DNA of 64,000 nucleotides from Desulfosporosinus sp049943955 (GCF_049943955.1 NZ_JBNFTW010000012.1:62001-126000), one strand, 5' to 3'; numbered from the stretch's first letter, positions 34,188 to 43,387 are shown. Translations and numbers: made by a program. The notes: generated by a model not told the origin, from the sequence alone.

Positions 34188-34262
34188 TGGCTGGGGTGGC
34201 TGGATTCGAACCAACGAATGCCAGAGTCAAAGTCTGGTGCCTTACCGCTTGGCGACACCCCA
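34188..34262 (-). tRNA. tRNA-Gln(TTG)
   Basis: 75 nt including encoded CCA. Acceptor TGGGGTG/CACCCCA, anticodon stem CCAGA/TCTGG with loop CTTTGAC (TTG). First gene of the tRNA operon. Confidence 0.95.
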
Positions 34263-34370
34263 ATATATCTTAATGCCTAAGCTTTCGCCTAGAGCAATTT
34301 TGACTTGGTTTTAACTTTCTTTATCAAAACGTTTAAGCAGCATCTTCAACTACTTTTAGCGCGGAATTTA

Positions 34371-34399
34371 ATATTAGCATTTATAGTTTATGTTGTCAA
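34371..34399 (-). promoter_or_regulatory. Sigma-A promoter of the tRNA operon
   Basis: On the minus strand TTGACA (34399-34394), a 17-nt spacer and TAATAT (34376-34371), about 110 bases before tRNA-Gln. Confidence 0.8.
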
Positions 34400-34486
34400 T
34401 ATATATTTTAAACATAACTTAAATCAAACTGTCTTCCTTTAAGACTGGGTTCCCTCAATAGTCTTCGACCCTTATCATCCCCTCGC

Positions 34487-34515
34487 TTGTCAATAATTCT
34501 CTAAAGATATATAAT
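34487..34515 (+). promoter_or_regulatory. Sigma-A promoter of the YidC-paralogue operon
   Basis: TTGTCA, a 17-nt spacer and perfect TATAAT (34510-34515). The expected transcription start falls at or just before the SD of the 82-aa gene, leaving a leader of only about 14 bases. Confidence 0.75.
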
Positions 34516-34535
34516 TCCCATGAGGAGGTGAGCTA

Positions 34536-34784
34536 ATGCAACTTGATAGTTGGCTTTTTTTATTTCTTAACTTAACAATATTATTAGCATTTTCCGGAAT
34601 TGTTTTTACTTTGTTTAAAAGCAATATCAATGGTCATATGCTCGAAACTACCTCAATAGAAAGAAATCAATTCATTTTACGCACACTCATCCTTATTCGT
34701 TTTCGAAAATATCTTGTTATCAGGAGAATGCTTAAACAAGAAAATGATGACGATCCACCATATATATCCTCTTTAGTTTTTTAA
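34536..34784 (+). CDS. Small single-TM protein upstream of a YidC paralogue
   Basis: 82 residues: an N-terminal TM helix (about 5-27), then a basic stretch (RTLILIRFRKYLVIRRM) and an acidic tail. GAGGAGGTG lies before the ATG. The stop is 25 bases before the YidC-like gene, so the two are cotranscribed. No family recognised. A single-helix, positively charged protein beside an insertase could be its substrate or partner. Confidence 0.7.
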   Translation: MQLDSWLFLFLNLTILLAFSGIVFTLFKSNINGHMLETTSIERNQFILRTLILIRFRKYLVIRRMLKQENDDDPPYISSLVF

Positions 34785-34809
34785 AGAAAATCTAAGGAGG
34801 AATAATTAA

Positions 34810-35463
34810 ATGCATATGTTTAGTTCGCTATTCTCTTTAATTTTAGGTTCCCTAATTAATTTAACAGGTGATTGGTTTTTGGCGGTTGCTTTATTAACCT
34901 TTGGACTTAAACTTCTTCTCTTTCCATTGTCGGTTAATCAGCAACGAACTCAGCTATTCTCAGCTAACTTAAGTCAGGTAAAGTCTGCTTTAGCAGTCAA
35001 ATTTCACAATAAAACGGAAAAAGTTAATACTGAGCTTCTAAAGATCTCTTCAAAGTACAAGGTTAATTCTTTTATGTCATTTCTGCCATTTATAATCCAG
35101 GCGCCAATCCTCTTCTCGTTTTATTTTTCTGTTCTCAATTTGAGCTCATCCGTTGGAAGTTTTCTTCTCCCTTGGGTTTCTGGGGTTCACGCAATGGATA
35201 ATCTTCACATTTTGCCTGCAATAGCGGGTTTCTTCCAGGGAGTGAACGGATTTACTGCTAGTAACAGAAACTTTTTGTCCTTCCTCGTTCCGGTGATCAT
35301 TGGATTGGTTTTTCTTTGGAAAGCGCCGGCGGCACTCAGTGCCTATTGGATTGTGAACTCAGGCTTAGGATTAATCGAAAGGCAGATCTTTTCCCTCCGC
35401 GCTGTGCGCAAAAGGCTGCTTAATATCCCTACCCCAGAGCAAATGATAGAAGAAACTGTGTAA
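34810..35463 (+). CDS. YidC/Oxa1 family membrane insertase (paralogue)
   Basis: 217 residues, about five TM helices. The basic cytoplasmic region after the first helix (LSVNQQRTQ...) and the FLPFIIQAPILFSFYFSV segment are typical of YidC1/SpoIIIJ-type proteins. No lipobox is obvious at the N-terminus. AAGGAGG lies nine bases before the ATG. It is not beside rnpA/rpmH/jag, so it is probably a second, specialised YidC copy; sporulating Firmicutes often have two. The conserved central Arg in the groove is not certain from reading alone. Confidence 0.8.
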   Translation: MHMFSSLFSLILGSLINLTGDWFLAVALLTFGLKLLLFPLSVNQQRTQLFSANLSQVKSALAVKFHNKTEKVNTELLKISSKYKVNSFMSFLPFIIQAPILFSFYFSVLNLSSSVGSFLLPWVSGVHAMDNLHILPAIAGFFQGVNGFTASNRNFLSFLVPVIIGLVFLWKAPAALSAYWIVNSGLGLIERQIFSLRAVRKRLLNIPTPEQMIEETV

Positions 35464-35540
35464 ACGCCCAGGGAGAGCCGTTACTTCTTTCGGAGTAAAA
35501 CGACTCTCCCTTCGACTTCATTGCCAAGGTAATCAAGTTT

Positions 35541-35722
35541 ACAGTGAACTCGTTCAGCTAAAGCTGAACATCGAGGCTTCAGATACAATAATGTCCAGTG
35601 GACATTATTGCCGAGCCGCTCTTCCTAAAAGAAATACTTAGCGGCGAAGGAGGACTCTACCCCACCTGAAGTTAGCGAAGGCCCCCCACTTATAGAAGTG
35701 GGGGGCTTAAAGACTGGATAAA
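35541..35722 (+). repeat. Structured interspersed element, copy A (182 bp)
   Basis: Three hairpins in series: GTTCAGC-TAAA-GCTGAAC; CAATAATGTCCA-G-TGGACATTATTG; and a terminal GCCCCCCACTT...AAGTGGGGGGC, ending CTTAAAGACTGGATAAA. Copies B (41199-41382) and C (56107-56290, minus) have the same order. The terminal hairpin with 'CACCTGAAGTTAGCGAAGG' before it is like the right end of IS200/IS605-group elements; no transposase is attached. It lies between convergent YidC-like and UbiD genes. Confidence 0.7.
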
Positions 35723-35768
35723 CATGCCCCAAGTAAGGAACTAGTCTCAGACTTGTGACTCATTTAGA

Positions 35769-37247
35769 CTATTTTATAAACTCTGCCCACTTGTCTTTAT
35801 CAATGTCCATGAATTTAGCCCTAATGAAGTTTTGCTTCTGGTCATAAGGAACTGTGCAGTCAAAAATTGCTTTACATGATATACCAGCATCACGAATACT
35901 GGATGAGTACTCTGGACTACTAGAGGGATCCAAAGGGTGGCATCTTACGCCCGGAATAAAGATCGCATCTTCATTACCCTGAAACCGGGTGGTCATTGCC
36001 CACATGACATCATTCATATCAAATAAATCCACATCCTCATCTACCAGGAATACATGTTTTAACTCACTAAAGGCTGAAAAGGCAAGGAGTGCTGCCTGTC
36101 TCTGGCGTCCCTCATCACTTGGCATCCTCTTTTTAAATTGGATAACGACGACGTATTTACCCCCTCCGCAAGGTGCTGCATAGACATTTTGTAATCTGCC
36201 AGGCATAGCTCGTTCGATCATTTGAATAATACTTGCTTCTGTTGGAATGCCGGCCATGGATACATGTTCCTCGCTTGGTCCGATACAAGATTGCATAATG
36301 GGGTTAACACGATGTGTAACTGCTTTAACCTTAATAATTTGAACTTCTTTGGCATCACCGGTGTACCCCGGGAACTCCGGCATGGCCTTTCCGGTATTGG
36401 TGTTCTGATCTTCCCGTACAGTTTGATTAGGCAGCAATTCACCCTCGATAACATATTCCGCATGGGCAATACAATTTTCGTTGATCGTAAGACAATTTGT
36501 TAACTCCACAGGTCTATTGCGCAAAGCTCCAGCTATCTGCAGTTCATTGAATCCGAGAGGTGTGGTTGGCGGCTCAAAACACGCAGCGATTTCTATGGCC
36601 GGATCTACACCGATACTGATCGAGATGGGAAGCGGTTTACCCATGGCTTCAGCTTTTTCACGGAAAACGCCTAAATGACGAGCGCCGGGCGTAAAAAACA
36701 TACTTATTTCATCTTTGGACTGGATGCAAAGGCGATGAATGGTAATATCCGTGTCTCCATTTTCAGGATCCGTCGCATAACACATCCCCAATGTAATATA
36801 GGGACCGGCATCCTCTTCTGTATTCGTAGGGGCCGGGACTAACTTTTTCAGATTAAACCCAGGGTCATCGGCATAATGAACAACTTCTTGGCATTTCGCA
36901 TCCTTGTTGTCAATAACAATCGGTGGTATAGGATTTTTCAGGGAATTTCCCAAATGGAAACCTAATGTTTTCGGATCTGTATCCAAAAGCAAACCGACAC
37001 GTTTTCTGCTGGCCAATAAACCAATCGCTACCCTGACATGATCAAACCCCTTGATTTTGTTAAAAACCATTGCCGGGCCCTCCTTAGTCGGTCTCATTAC
37101 AGTTCCGCCTGCTCCAACATGTCGATAAACTCCTGATAATTCTGCATGAGGATCAACTTCAATATCCGTCTGAATTAGCTGACCCGGAATAGATTCTAAC
37201 AATTCTAATGCGGTTCTTAAGTCATTAACTTGTTTCTTTTGCGACAT
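35769..37247 (-). CDS. UbiD family (prenylated-FMN) decarboxylase
   Basis: 492 residues, usual UbiD length. Candidate catalytic Arg in ITIHRLC (about 170) and the Glu pair in the LTINENCIAHAEYVIEGEL region (about 250-265), matching the Arg-Glu-Glu triad layout. The family removes or adds carboxyl groups on aromatic or unsaturated acids and needs the UbiX-made cofactor; ubiX is not in the window. GGGAGG lies before the ATG. It stands alone, so the substrate is unknown; gallate-, protocatechuate- or pyrrole-carboxylate-type acids are possibilities. Confidence 0.88.
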   Translation of the reverse strand: MSQKKQVNDLRTALELLESIPGQLIQTDIEVDPHAELSGVYRHVGAGGTVMRPTKEGPAMVFNKIKGFDHVRVAIGLLASRKRVGLLLDTDPKTLGFHLGNSLKNPIPPIVIDNKDAKCQEVVHYADDPGFNLKKLVPAPTNTEEDAGPYITLGMCYATDPENGDTDITIHRLCIQSKDEISMFFTPGARHLGVFREKAEAMGKPLPISISIGVDPAIEIAACFEPPTTPLGFNELQIAGALRNRPVELTNCLTINENCIAHAEYVIEGELLPNQTVREDQNTNTGKAMPEFPGYTGDAKEVQIIKVKAVTHRVNPIMQSCIGPSEEHVSMAGIPTEASIIQMIERAMPGRLQNVYAAPCGGGKYVVVIQFKKRMPSDEGRQRQAALLAFSAFSELKHVFLVDEDVDLFDMNDVMWAMTTRFQGNEDAIFIPGVRCHPLDPSSSPEYSSSIRDAGISCKAIFDCTVPYDQKQNFIRAKFMDIDKDKWAEFIK

Positions 37248-37497
37248 CTAAATTCCTCCCTTGCACTATGTACCATAACTAATAACTATATAACCGTCAG
37301 ATTCCCAATATCTTTCAAGCAGAATACCGCTCTAAATATCTAAATGGTTTTATTTGTTTCCACTGATTTATGTAAAATTATACTCTTTTATAGAGAGCTT
37401 GCAATTTACGTTCTAGCAGCGACGTTCAAGATTATGTAAAAGTAAAGTTAAACCATCGAATATCTAGAATAATCATGAATAATCGGAGTGAGCGATA

Positions 37498-38304
37498 ATG
37501 AATCAATTAATTGCCTTGGGAACAGGCCATGCTACAGTAACTAAGTGCTTCAACACATGTTTTGCCCTATCCAATGAAAAGAATGAGTATATCTTGGTTG
37601 ATACCGGTGGTGGCAATGGCATTTTAGCAGCTTTGGAAAAAACGGGTATTTCCGTTCAAGAGATACACAACGTTTTCATCAGCCACAAGCATTCAGATCA
37701 TCTTCTTGGAGTAGTTTGGATCATTAGAATAATCGCATCGTCTGTTCTAATAGGTCAGTATAACGATAACCTGAACATCTATTGTCATAGAGAGCTTATA
37801 AGCGATATCAAAACCCTCGTGAAATCGACGCTCGATAAAAAGTTAACGGACGTAATCGGTCACCGAATTTTCATTATACCTGTAGATGATGGACAAACGA
37901 ATACTCTTCTTGGTCAAGATTTTACGTTCTTTGATATTCACTCCACCAAGGTGAAACAGTACGGCTTTACTGTCAAACTAAATAACGGAAAACTTCTTGC
38001 CTTTCTAGGAGATGAACCCTATAACAATTTATGTGAAACTTATGTTTCAAATAGTGATTGGCTTTTATGTGAGGCCTTTTGCCTTTATCGTGACCGCGAA
38101 GTATTTAGGCCCTATGAAAAACATCATAGTACTGTTAAAGATGCTTGCGAACTTGCAACTCTACTTAATATAAAAAACCTAATACTATGGCATACTGAGG
38201 ACTCTAACATAGCTCAGCGAAAAAACCTTTACACAGAGGAAGGGAAAAAATACTTCAGCGGAAATATTTACATTCCTGATGATCTAACGATAATAACTCT
38301 ATAA
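37498..38304 (+). CDS. MBL-fold hydrolase (RNase Z-like)
   Basis: 268 residues. The metallo-beta-lactamase motif HKHSDH lies at about 62-67; later GDEPYNN provides the bridging Asp and LWHTED a C-terminal His. The layout is like RNase Z/arylsulfatase-type MBL enzymes, but the long exosite arm of true RNase Z is not evident. GGAGTG lies nine bases before the ATG. It is a single gene. Confidence 0.82.
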   Translation: MNQLIALGTGHATVTKCFNTCFALSNEKNEYILVDTGGGNGILAALEKTGISVQEIHNVFISHKHSDHLLGVVWIIRIIASSVLIGQYNDNLNIYCHRELISDIKTLVKSTLDKKLTDVIGHRIFIIPVDDGQTNTLLGQDFTFFDIHSTKVKQYGFTVKLNNGKLLAFLGDEPYNNLCETYVSNSDWLLCEAFCLYRDREVFRPYEKHHSTVKDACELATLLNIKNLILWHTEDSNIAQRKNLYTEEGKKYFSGNIYIPDDLTIITL

Positions 38305-38454
38305 CCTATACTTCAGTGACGCACCCGCTGGCAAATCACCATCGTGGTGCGTTCCTGCCATTATTTGCTTAATTCTATTAATTCTTCAATATCACTATTA
38401 AAATAACTTTTTACTTTCGTCAAAACGTGTTTGTCTTCGAATGACTTATACATT

Positions 38455-38516
38455 TTCATCAAACTTTCAGCATACATTCAGGAAACTTTCAGCAATTATT
38501 CAGATTAGAGTATAAT
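38455..38516 (+). promoter_or_regulatory. Five 11-bp-spaced direct repeats next to a -10 (OmpR/PhoB-type operator)
   Basis: TTCAT at 38455 and TTCAG at 38466, 38477, 38488 and 38499 recur with exactly 11-bp spacing, ending 7 bases before a perfect TATAAT (38511-38516). The -35 position is occupied by the fourth repeat and is not a sigma-A match. Direct repeats of 11 bp overlapping -35 are how OmpR/PhoB-family regulators bind and activate. Confidence 0.65.
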
Positions 38517-38573
38517 TTTAGAATTTATTTAACCAATAAAGTATAAGAAATCTAAAATAAAGGGGAGATTTAT

Positions 38574-38714
38574 TTGAATATCACAGACTTTATCAATCTT
38601 ACAAGCTTATTTAGCCTAGATAGCCTTGTGTCCGACGGAACTATCACCCAAGACCAAGAAACTGCCATACATAACATGTTTGAAACATCAAGAATGGCTT
38701 ATCAGCAATTTTAG
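38574..38714 (+). CDS. 46-residue peptide of unknown function
   Basis: TTG start with AAAGGGGAG five bases upstream. The peptide begins MNITDFINLTSLFS, with an acidic/polar second half (SDGTITQDQETAIHN) and no TM helix. It is the only ORF served by the repeat-operator promoter at 38455-38516 (about 57 bases from -10 to start) and is followed by a hairpin. Coding status is probable, not proved; I do not recognise the family. Confidence 0.55.
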   Translation: MNITDFINLTSLFSLDSLVSDGTITQDQETAIHNMFETSRMAYQQF

Positions 38715-38737
38715 ACCTAAAAAAGGGTACAAAAAAC

Positions 38738-38767
38738 AGGCGCTGCCTTTCAGTGAGGCAACGCCTA
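38738..38767 (+). terminator. Hairpin after the 46-aa gene
   Basis: AGGCG-C-TGCCT pairs with AGGCA-A-CGCCT (one mismatch); a weak T-rich stretch follows. Confidence 0.5.
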
Positions 38768-38909
38768 TCTTATAGATGGCTTTTACAAATTTGCTTATCG
38801 TTATGCCATGAGTATTAAAGATAATATCATTGACATATTCTGGAGTTGATAATCATAAATACCCGAACTAAGATGATGTAATCCTGCTGAATGCTAATGA
38901 GGTTTGCAC

Positions 38910-39470
38910 CTATTCCCCTTTGAGTAAAAGATCCTCAATGTTTTTTCTGTTATCCGGGTTTTCTCTGCTTTGCAATTCTTGACTCAAACTATCTTTTTGT
39001 CCATAATATCCCACTGCTATCACTGCAATTATTGTGTAATCCTCAGGTATGCAAAATTCTTCCCGGGCTTTTTCACGATTAAAGCCTCCCATGGCATGAG
39101 TAATCAACCCACGTCTCTGAGCTTCCAAAGATAAATAACCCCACGAAGTTCCGGCATCAAACATATGCCAGTAATTATCTTTTCCATTTAACGTAAATGT
39201 TTTTTTGGAAACAATCAAAATCAAAACCGGAGCTTTCTTCGCCCATTCCAGGTTTGAAGGAGTTAAAAGTCCACGCATTTTTTGAAGCATTACTTCGTTA
39301 TCTGCAATAATAAATCGCCAAGGTTGCTCGTTAAAACATGAAGGTGCAAATCTGGCCGCCTCAAGCAAGGGCATTAAATCCTCTCGCGGAACTAACCTGC
39401 TACCAAATGCTCTGGGTGACCATCGCTCTTTAATTTCAGGGATAATTTCAAAATTGAACTGTCTCGTCAT
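38910..39470 (-). CDS. Nitroreductase family FMN protein
   Basis: 186 residues. N-terminal RWSPRAF motif for FMN phosphate binding, the ARFAPSCFNEQPWRF core and a C-terminal GYYG motif. It reduces nitro compounds, quinones or similar with NAD(P)H; the substrate is unknown. AAGGAGAGGG precedes the ATG. It lies 22 bases after the USP gene on the same strand, so the two form an operon. Confidence 0.88.
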   Translation of the reverse strand: MTRQFNFEIIPEIKERWSPRAFGSRLVPREDLMPLLEAARFAPSCFNEQPWRFIIADNEVMLQKMRGLLTPSNLEWAKKAPVLILIVSKKTFTLNGKDNYWHMFDAGTSWGYLSLEAQRRGLITHAMGGFNREKAREEFCIPEDYTIIAVIAVGYYGQKDSLSQELQSRENPDNRKNIEDLLLKGE

Positions 39471-39492
39471 TTTCCCTCTCCTTTTAATGATC

Positions 39493-39921
39493 TTACTTTA
39501 CTACCAGCACCGGACATAAAGAATGGGCAAGAATCTTTTGAGTTACGCTACCTAACACAGCTCCTGATATAGGTCCATGTCCATGACTGCCCATAATAAT
39601 TAAATCAAAATCCCTCTTGGCTTCTTCAAGAATGGCGCTTGCGGGATGCCCTGAAATATGCTTTTTATGGAAAACAATATCACCGACTTCAATCCCTGCT
39701 AAAGCTGCCTCCAAAGCTGCTTCTCCACTTTGATCAATTTCCTCCTGAGATACGACAAGACCATAAGATACTGTATAGCCCCAATATGCTTCTGGATTGT
39801 ACGTCACATGAAATAGCTCAACCTCGGAGTTAAATTGCCGTGCAAGGTTGAGTGCTGTAACCAAAGCTCGGCGAGAATATTCAGAAATATCCGTCGGAAC
39901 TAAAATCCTTTTGAACATCAT
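39493..39921 (-). CDS. Universal stress protein (UspA family)
   Basis: 142 residues, single Usp domain with ATP motif GSHGHGPISGAVLGSVTQ. The closest visible relative is the USP at 12835-13260 (same length, same FHVTYNPEA/FHVTFTPEA core). GGGTGG lies before two adjacent ATG codons. First gene of a two-gene operon with a nitroreductase. Confidence 0.92.
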   Translation of the reverse strand: MMFKRILVPTDISEYSRRALVTALNLARQFNSEVELFHVTYNPEAYWGYTVSYGLVVSQEEIDQSGEAALEAALAGIEVGDIVFHKKHISGHPASAILEEAKRDFDLIIMGSHGHGPISGAVLGSVTQKILAHSLCPVLVVK

Positions 39922-40197
39922 TTACCACCCTTTCAACTCTTATTTACAAAAATGGTTTAAGGCCAAAAGATTAACCAAACTAGCTTCTCATTAAGTATTA
40001 ATGCTTGAACTCTATTTATTTTAAGTATTATTATATCATTATAATTATTCTTTACAACTATTTTATTTAAATTTTACCTGATATTCTTAATCTGCTTAAA
40101 ACTGGCATAGTATACAAAAACATTGCCATAACGATGTATAATTATGAGTGATATACTCCTGATACACCCATTTTACTGGATCATTGGAGGTTTGATA

Positions 40198-41184
40198 ATG
40201 AATATCAAGGCAACAAAATACCTTCTGCCCCAATTTGCTCAAGATTTTATTAATCATCTTGCAGTTACCAATAAATCAAAGTCTACCCAAGCAGCCTACG
40301 TTTACGAGTTGGGTATGTTTTTTAATTATCTATGCCGCTCAGTGCCTGACTTCCCCTCCTCTCCCTCTCATATCCAGGTTTCGGTCATGGAAACCGTCGG
40401 TCATCGCCATATTGAGTCCTATTTAAGCTGGGCAAATTCCGAACGTAATAACGGGCCTCGTGCTCTAGCTCGTAAACAAGCAGTAATTAAGTCATTATAT
40501 CGATATATGCTTCGTGAAGATATGATACATAAAGACGTTACAATTAAATTAGATCCAATTTATGTTAATCAAAGCCTTCCTAAAGCTTTAGAACCTAATC
40601 AAATTGCTGATTTGACTGATGTTTTAGAAACTGGTACAGGATTATCTGACGGCCAGCTTAAATACTATGCTTATACTGAGAAACGTGATTATGCCATTGT
40701 CCTTACTTTAATCGGCACAGGACTGCGCTTATCTGAACTTTGCGGTTTGGATCTCAGCCATACATTTATAGCAAAAGGGCATTTTAAAATCACACGTAAA
40801 GGGAATAAGGAAAGCGTTGTTTATTTTAATCAGGAAGTTGCAACAGCTCTAAACGATTATCTTGGCAGCGAACGCCCACGTTATGCCCGTAATAACGTTG
40901 ATGCTCTTTTTCTATCGATTCAGGGAAACCGAATCAGCAAGAGAGCAGTACAAAATCTGATTGCCAAATACATGACCATCCTCAAATCATTTGGACATAA
41001 TACTGAAGGTTACAGTGTCCATAAATTACGTTCGACATTTGCTACTTTGCTCCTTCGGGAAACAGACAATTTAGCGATTGTACAAGATGCTCTTGGACAT
41101 GCAGACCCAAGGACAACAAGAATTTATGCTAAAGTACTGGACGAGCAATTAAAGCGAGCTGCCGATTTGATAAAATTCAAATAG
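40198..41184 (+). CDS. Tyrosine recombinase/integrase (XerC/D-like)
   Basis: 328 residues with an N-terminal SAM-like core-binding domain (about 12-110) and a complete catalytic set: R177 (TGLRLSEL), K201, H275-x-x-R278 (HKLR), H301 (LGHADPRTT) and Y310. GGAGG lies seven bases before the ATG at 40198; the frame open to 40144 is not needed. It stands alone with no phage or plasmid genes, so it may be a chromosomal Xer-like recombinase rather than an active integrase. An interspersed element begins about 15 bases after its stop. Confidence 0.9.
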   Translation: MNIKATKYLLPQFAQDFINHLAVTNKSKSTQAAYVYELGMFFNYLCRSVPDFPSSPSHIQVSVMETVGHRHIESYLSWANSERNNGPRALARKQAVIKSLYRYMLREDMIHKDVTIKLDPIYVNQSLPKALEPNQIADLTDVLETGTGLSDGQLKYYAYTEKRDYAIVLTLIGTGLRLSELCGLDLSHTFIAKGHFKITRKGNKESVVYFNQEVATALNDYLGSERPRYARNNVDALFLSIQGNRISKRAVQNLIAKYMTILKSFGHNTEGYSVHKLRSTFATLLLRETDNLAIVQDALGHADPRTTRIYAKVLDEQLKRAADLIKFK

Positions 41185-41198
41185 AAACACCTTGTAAA

Positions 41199-41382
41199 GT
41201 CAACTCGCTTACGCTAAAGCTGAACATCAGGGCTTTAGATACAATAATGTCCAGTGGACATTATTGCCGAGCCGCCTTTCCCAATAGAAATACTTAGCGG
41301 TGAAGGAGAACTCTACCCCACCTGAAGTTAACGAAGGACCCACCCCCACTTATAGAAGTGGGGGGCTTAAAAATTGGATAAA
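41199..41382 (+). repeat. Structured interspersed element, copy B
   Basis: About 184 bp and nearly identical to copy A, with the same three hairpins; the first stem is weakened (CGCTTACGCTAAAGCTGAAC) and the terminal hairpin is lengthened by CCCAC. It ends GGGGGCTTAAAAATTGGATAAA. It lies directly downstream of the recombinase gene and may act as its terminator. Confidence 0.7.
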
Positions 41383-41746
41383 GTGTTCTTATAGTAATTG
41401 CCAATTTCTTAATGAGCTTTATTTTAAATTATTTTTAAGCAGAGATTCGCTTCAGGTGAGTTTCTGCTTTTATTATCGTTTATGGAACTCTTATCCCATC
41501 TCGGGCATTTCCCTATTGTATTAAAGTTCGATAATAATCCAGGTTATTATGTAACTTTGAATTTAAATACTTATATTATTTTTGTTATTTGTGTATTTAT
41601 ATTTTCAATATTTACATATTCTCTTTTTTCTCTCTGATTGTGTAGCAGGAATTCACAATAGCAATACCGAATACACAACAATTGAATCCGCTGAAATTAA
41701 TTGCGGAAACAAAGAGAAAAAAATAAAGGAGGAAGAAAGGAAAATC
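41383..41746. other. AT-rich leader region of the peptide ABC operon
   Basis: 364 bp between the repeat and the substrate-binding protein. An open frame from 41582 runs into the gene, but the signal peptide begins at 41747, so this part is read as 5' leader. No riboswitch or T-box pattern is recognisable. Confidence 0.35.
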
Positions 41747-43366
41747 ATGATCAGAAAGAAAAAATGGTTGGTTTCAGTCTTATCAGCCGCTCTTGTTCTT
41801 GGGTCTGTAGTTACTGGCTGCGGCACCTCAAGCACCCAAGCAACTCAAGGGGCTGATAAACCAATGAAGGTGAGTTTTGATCCGGGCGCAGAACCTAAAA
41901 CCCTTGATCCCCAGATGTCCGACGGTGTTCCTGAAGCAATCATGGAGATGAATTTATTTGAAGGTTTAACCCGTCTGGATAAAAACAACGAACCGCAATT
42001 GGCAATTGCCAGCAGCATTGATGTATCTGCTGACGGTTTGACCTACACTATCAAGATGAAGGATACAAAGTTCAGCAACGGAGATCCTGTAACTGCTGAT
42101 GATTTTAAAGCTTCCTGGCTTCACGCCCTCGATCCGAATGCGGCTTCAAACTATGCTTACCAATTGTACTATTTTAAGAATGCGAAAGAATATAATGCCG
42201 GTAAAGCTACGGCAGATCAAGTGGGTATCGAAGTGAAAGACCCTCATACCTTAGTGCTTACTTTGGCAGCTCCTACGCCCTATTTCAAATCCTTGCTGGC
42301 TTTCCAAACCTATTATCCGGTTGACCAAAAGAATGTAAAAGCCAATAAGAACTGGAATACGGACGCCAAAACCTTTGTGAGTAACGGTCCTTTTACGATG
42401 AAGTCCTGGACTCACAACGATTCCATGGTTCTGGTTAAAAACCCAAATTACTGGGATGCAGCCAATGTTAAACTCTCAGAACTCGATTTCAACTTAGTAG
42501 AAGATCACAAAGCTGCAGCGACCGCCTTTGATGCTGGACAATTAGATGGCTTATATGATCCGACTCCGGAAGATATCGTCCGCTATCAAAAATCAGGAAT
42601 CCTTAAGAAGGCTCCTCAGTTAGGTACCTATTTCTACCGTTTCAACACGACCAAAGCTCCTTTAAATGATCCTCGCGTCCGTGAGGCTCTGTCTATCTGT
42701 CTCAATCGTCAAGATTTAATTACCAACGTCTTTAAAGGCGGGCAAGCTCCGGCCTATGCTTACGTGCCCGGTGGAGTTCCCGATGCCACGCCGGGTAAAG
42801 ACTTCCGTGCCGTTGGCGGAAATTTCATTACCGAGGATATTGCTAAAGCCAAACAACTGTTAGCTGAGGCTGGTTATCCTGATGGTAAGAATTTCCCAAC
42901 TCTGACACTCCTTTATAATACTAACGGTACTCATCAACTTCCTGCCCAAGCTATTCAAGATTTCTGGCATAAGAATTTGGGTATCAATGTCAAATTGCTC
43001 GGCCAAGAATGGCAAGTTTACCTGCAAACCATGCAAAACCTGCAATACGATGTTGCTCGCGCTGCCTGGAATGGCGATTATATCGATCCTATGACATTTA
43101 TGGATATGTTCACCACTGGTAACGGTGAGAACCAAACCGGCTGGTCTAACGCCCAATATGACAAAGATATTGAGACTGCAAAAAACACAGCTGATCAAAC
43201 GGTACGCATGAAAGCCATGCATGACGCCGAAACCGTTTTAATGAAAGAAAAACCGATAATGCCCATTTATTACTATGTCCAAAACTACGTACTGAAAGAT
43301 AACATTAAGGGTGTTCTTGTTAATCCCATGGGGGACTTTGATTTCAAAACCGCTTATCTTCAATAA
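41747..43366 (+). CDS. Peptide ABC transporter substrate-binding lipoprotein (OppA/DppA-like)
   Basis: 539 residues. A signal peptide with lipobox VVTGC (Cys25) is followed by an SBP_bac_5 fold starting EPKTLDPQMSDG, with typical FSNGDPVTADDF and NDPRVREALSICLNR stretches. It captures peptides (or similar) outside the membrane for the DppBCDF partners downstream. AAAGGAGG and a second purine run precede the ATG. A 16-bp-stem hairpin after the stop separates it from the permease genes, the usual arrangement for making more binding protein than membrane subunits. Confidence 0.92.
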   Translation: MIRKKKWLVSVLSAALVLGSVVTGCGTSSTQATQGADKPMKVSFDPGAEPKTLDPQMSDGVPEAIMEMNLFEGLTRLDKNNEPQLAIASSIDVSADGLTYTIKMKDTKFSNGDPVTADDFKASWLHALDPNAASNYAYQLYYFKNAKEYNAGKATADQVGIEVKDPHTLVLTLAAPTPYFKSLLAFQTYYPVDQKNVKANKNWNTDAKTFVSNGPFTMKSWTHNDSMVLVKNPNYWDAANVKLSELDFNLVEDHKAAATAFDAGQLDGLYDPTPEDIVRYQKSGILKKAPQLGTYFYRFNTTKAPLNDPRVREALSICLNRQDLITNVFKGGQAPAYAYVPGGVPDATPGKDFRAVGGNFITEDIAKAKQLLAEAGYPDGKNFPTLTLLYNTNGTHQLPAQAIQDFWHKNLGINVKLLGQEWQVYLQTMQNLQYDVARAAWNGDYIDPMTFMDMFTTGNGENQTGWSNAQYDKDIETAKNTADQTVRMKAMHDAETVLMKEKPIMPIYYYVQNYVLKDNIKGVLVNPMGDFDFKTAYLQ

Positions 43367-43387
43367 CATCATGTTGAGTGGACAGTA

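Noticed and set aside
33813..34214. 133-aa minus-strand ORF across the tRNA cluster
   Set aside because: It is a translation of tRNA-Ser, -Lys, -Glu, -His and -Gln sequence; the tRNA genes explain the region fully.
40198..41382. Integrated phage or genomic island driven by the tyrosine recombinase
   Set aside because: No phage genes, no tRNA-derived att duplication visible around the gene, and the neighbouring repeat has copies elsewhere without an integrase.
41300..41524. 74-aa ORF downstream of the recombinase
   Set aside because: It begins inside interspersed element copy B, lacks an SD and shows no coding character.
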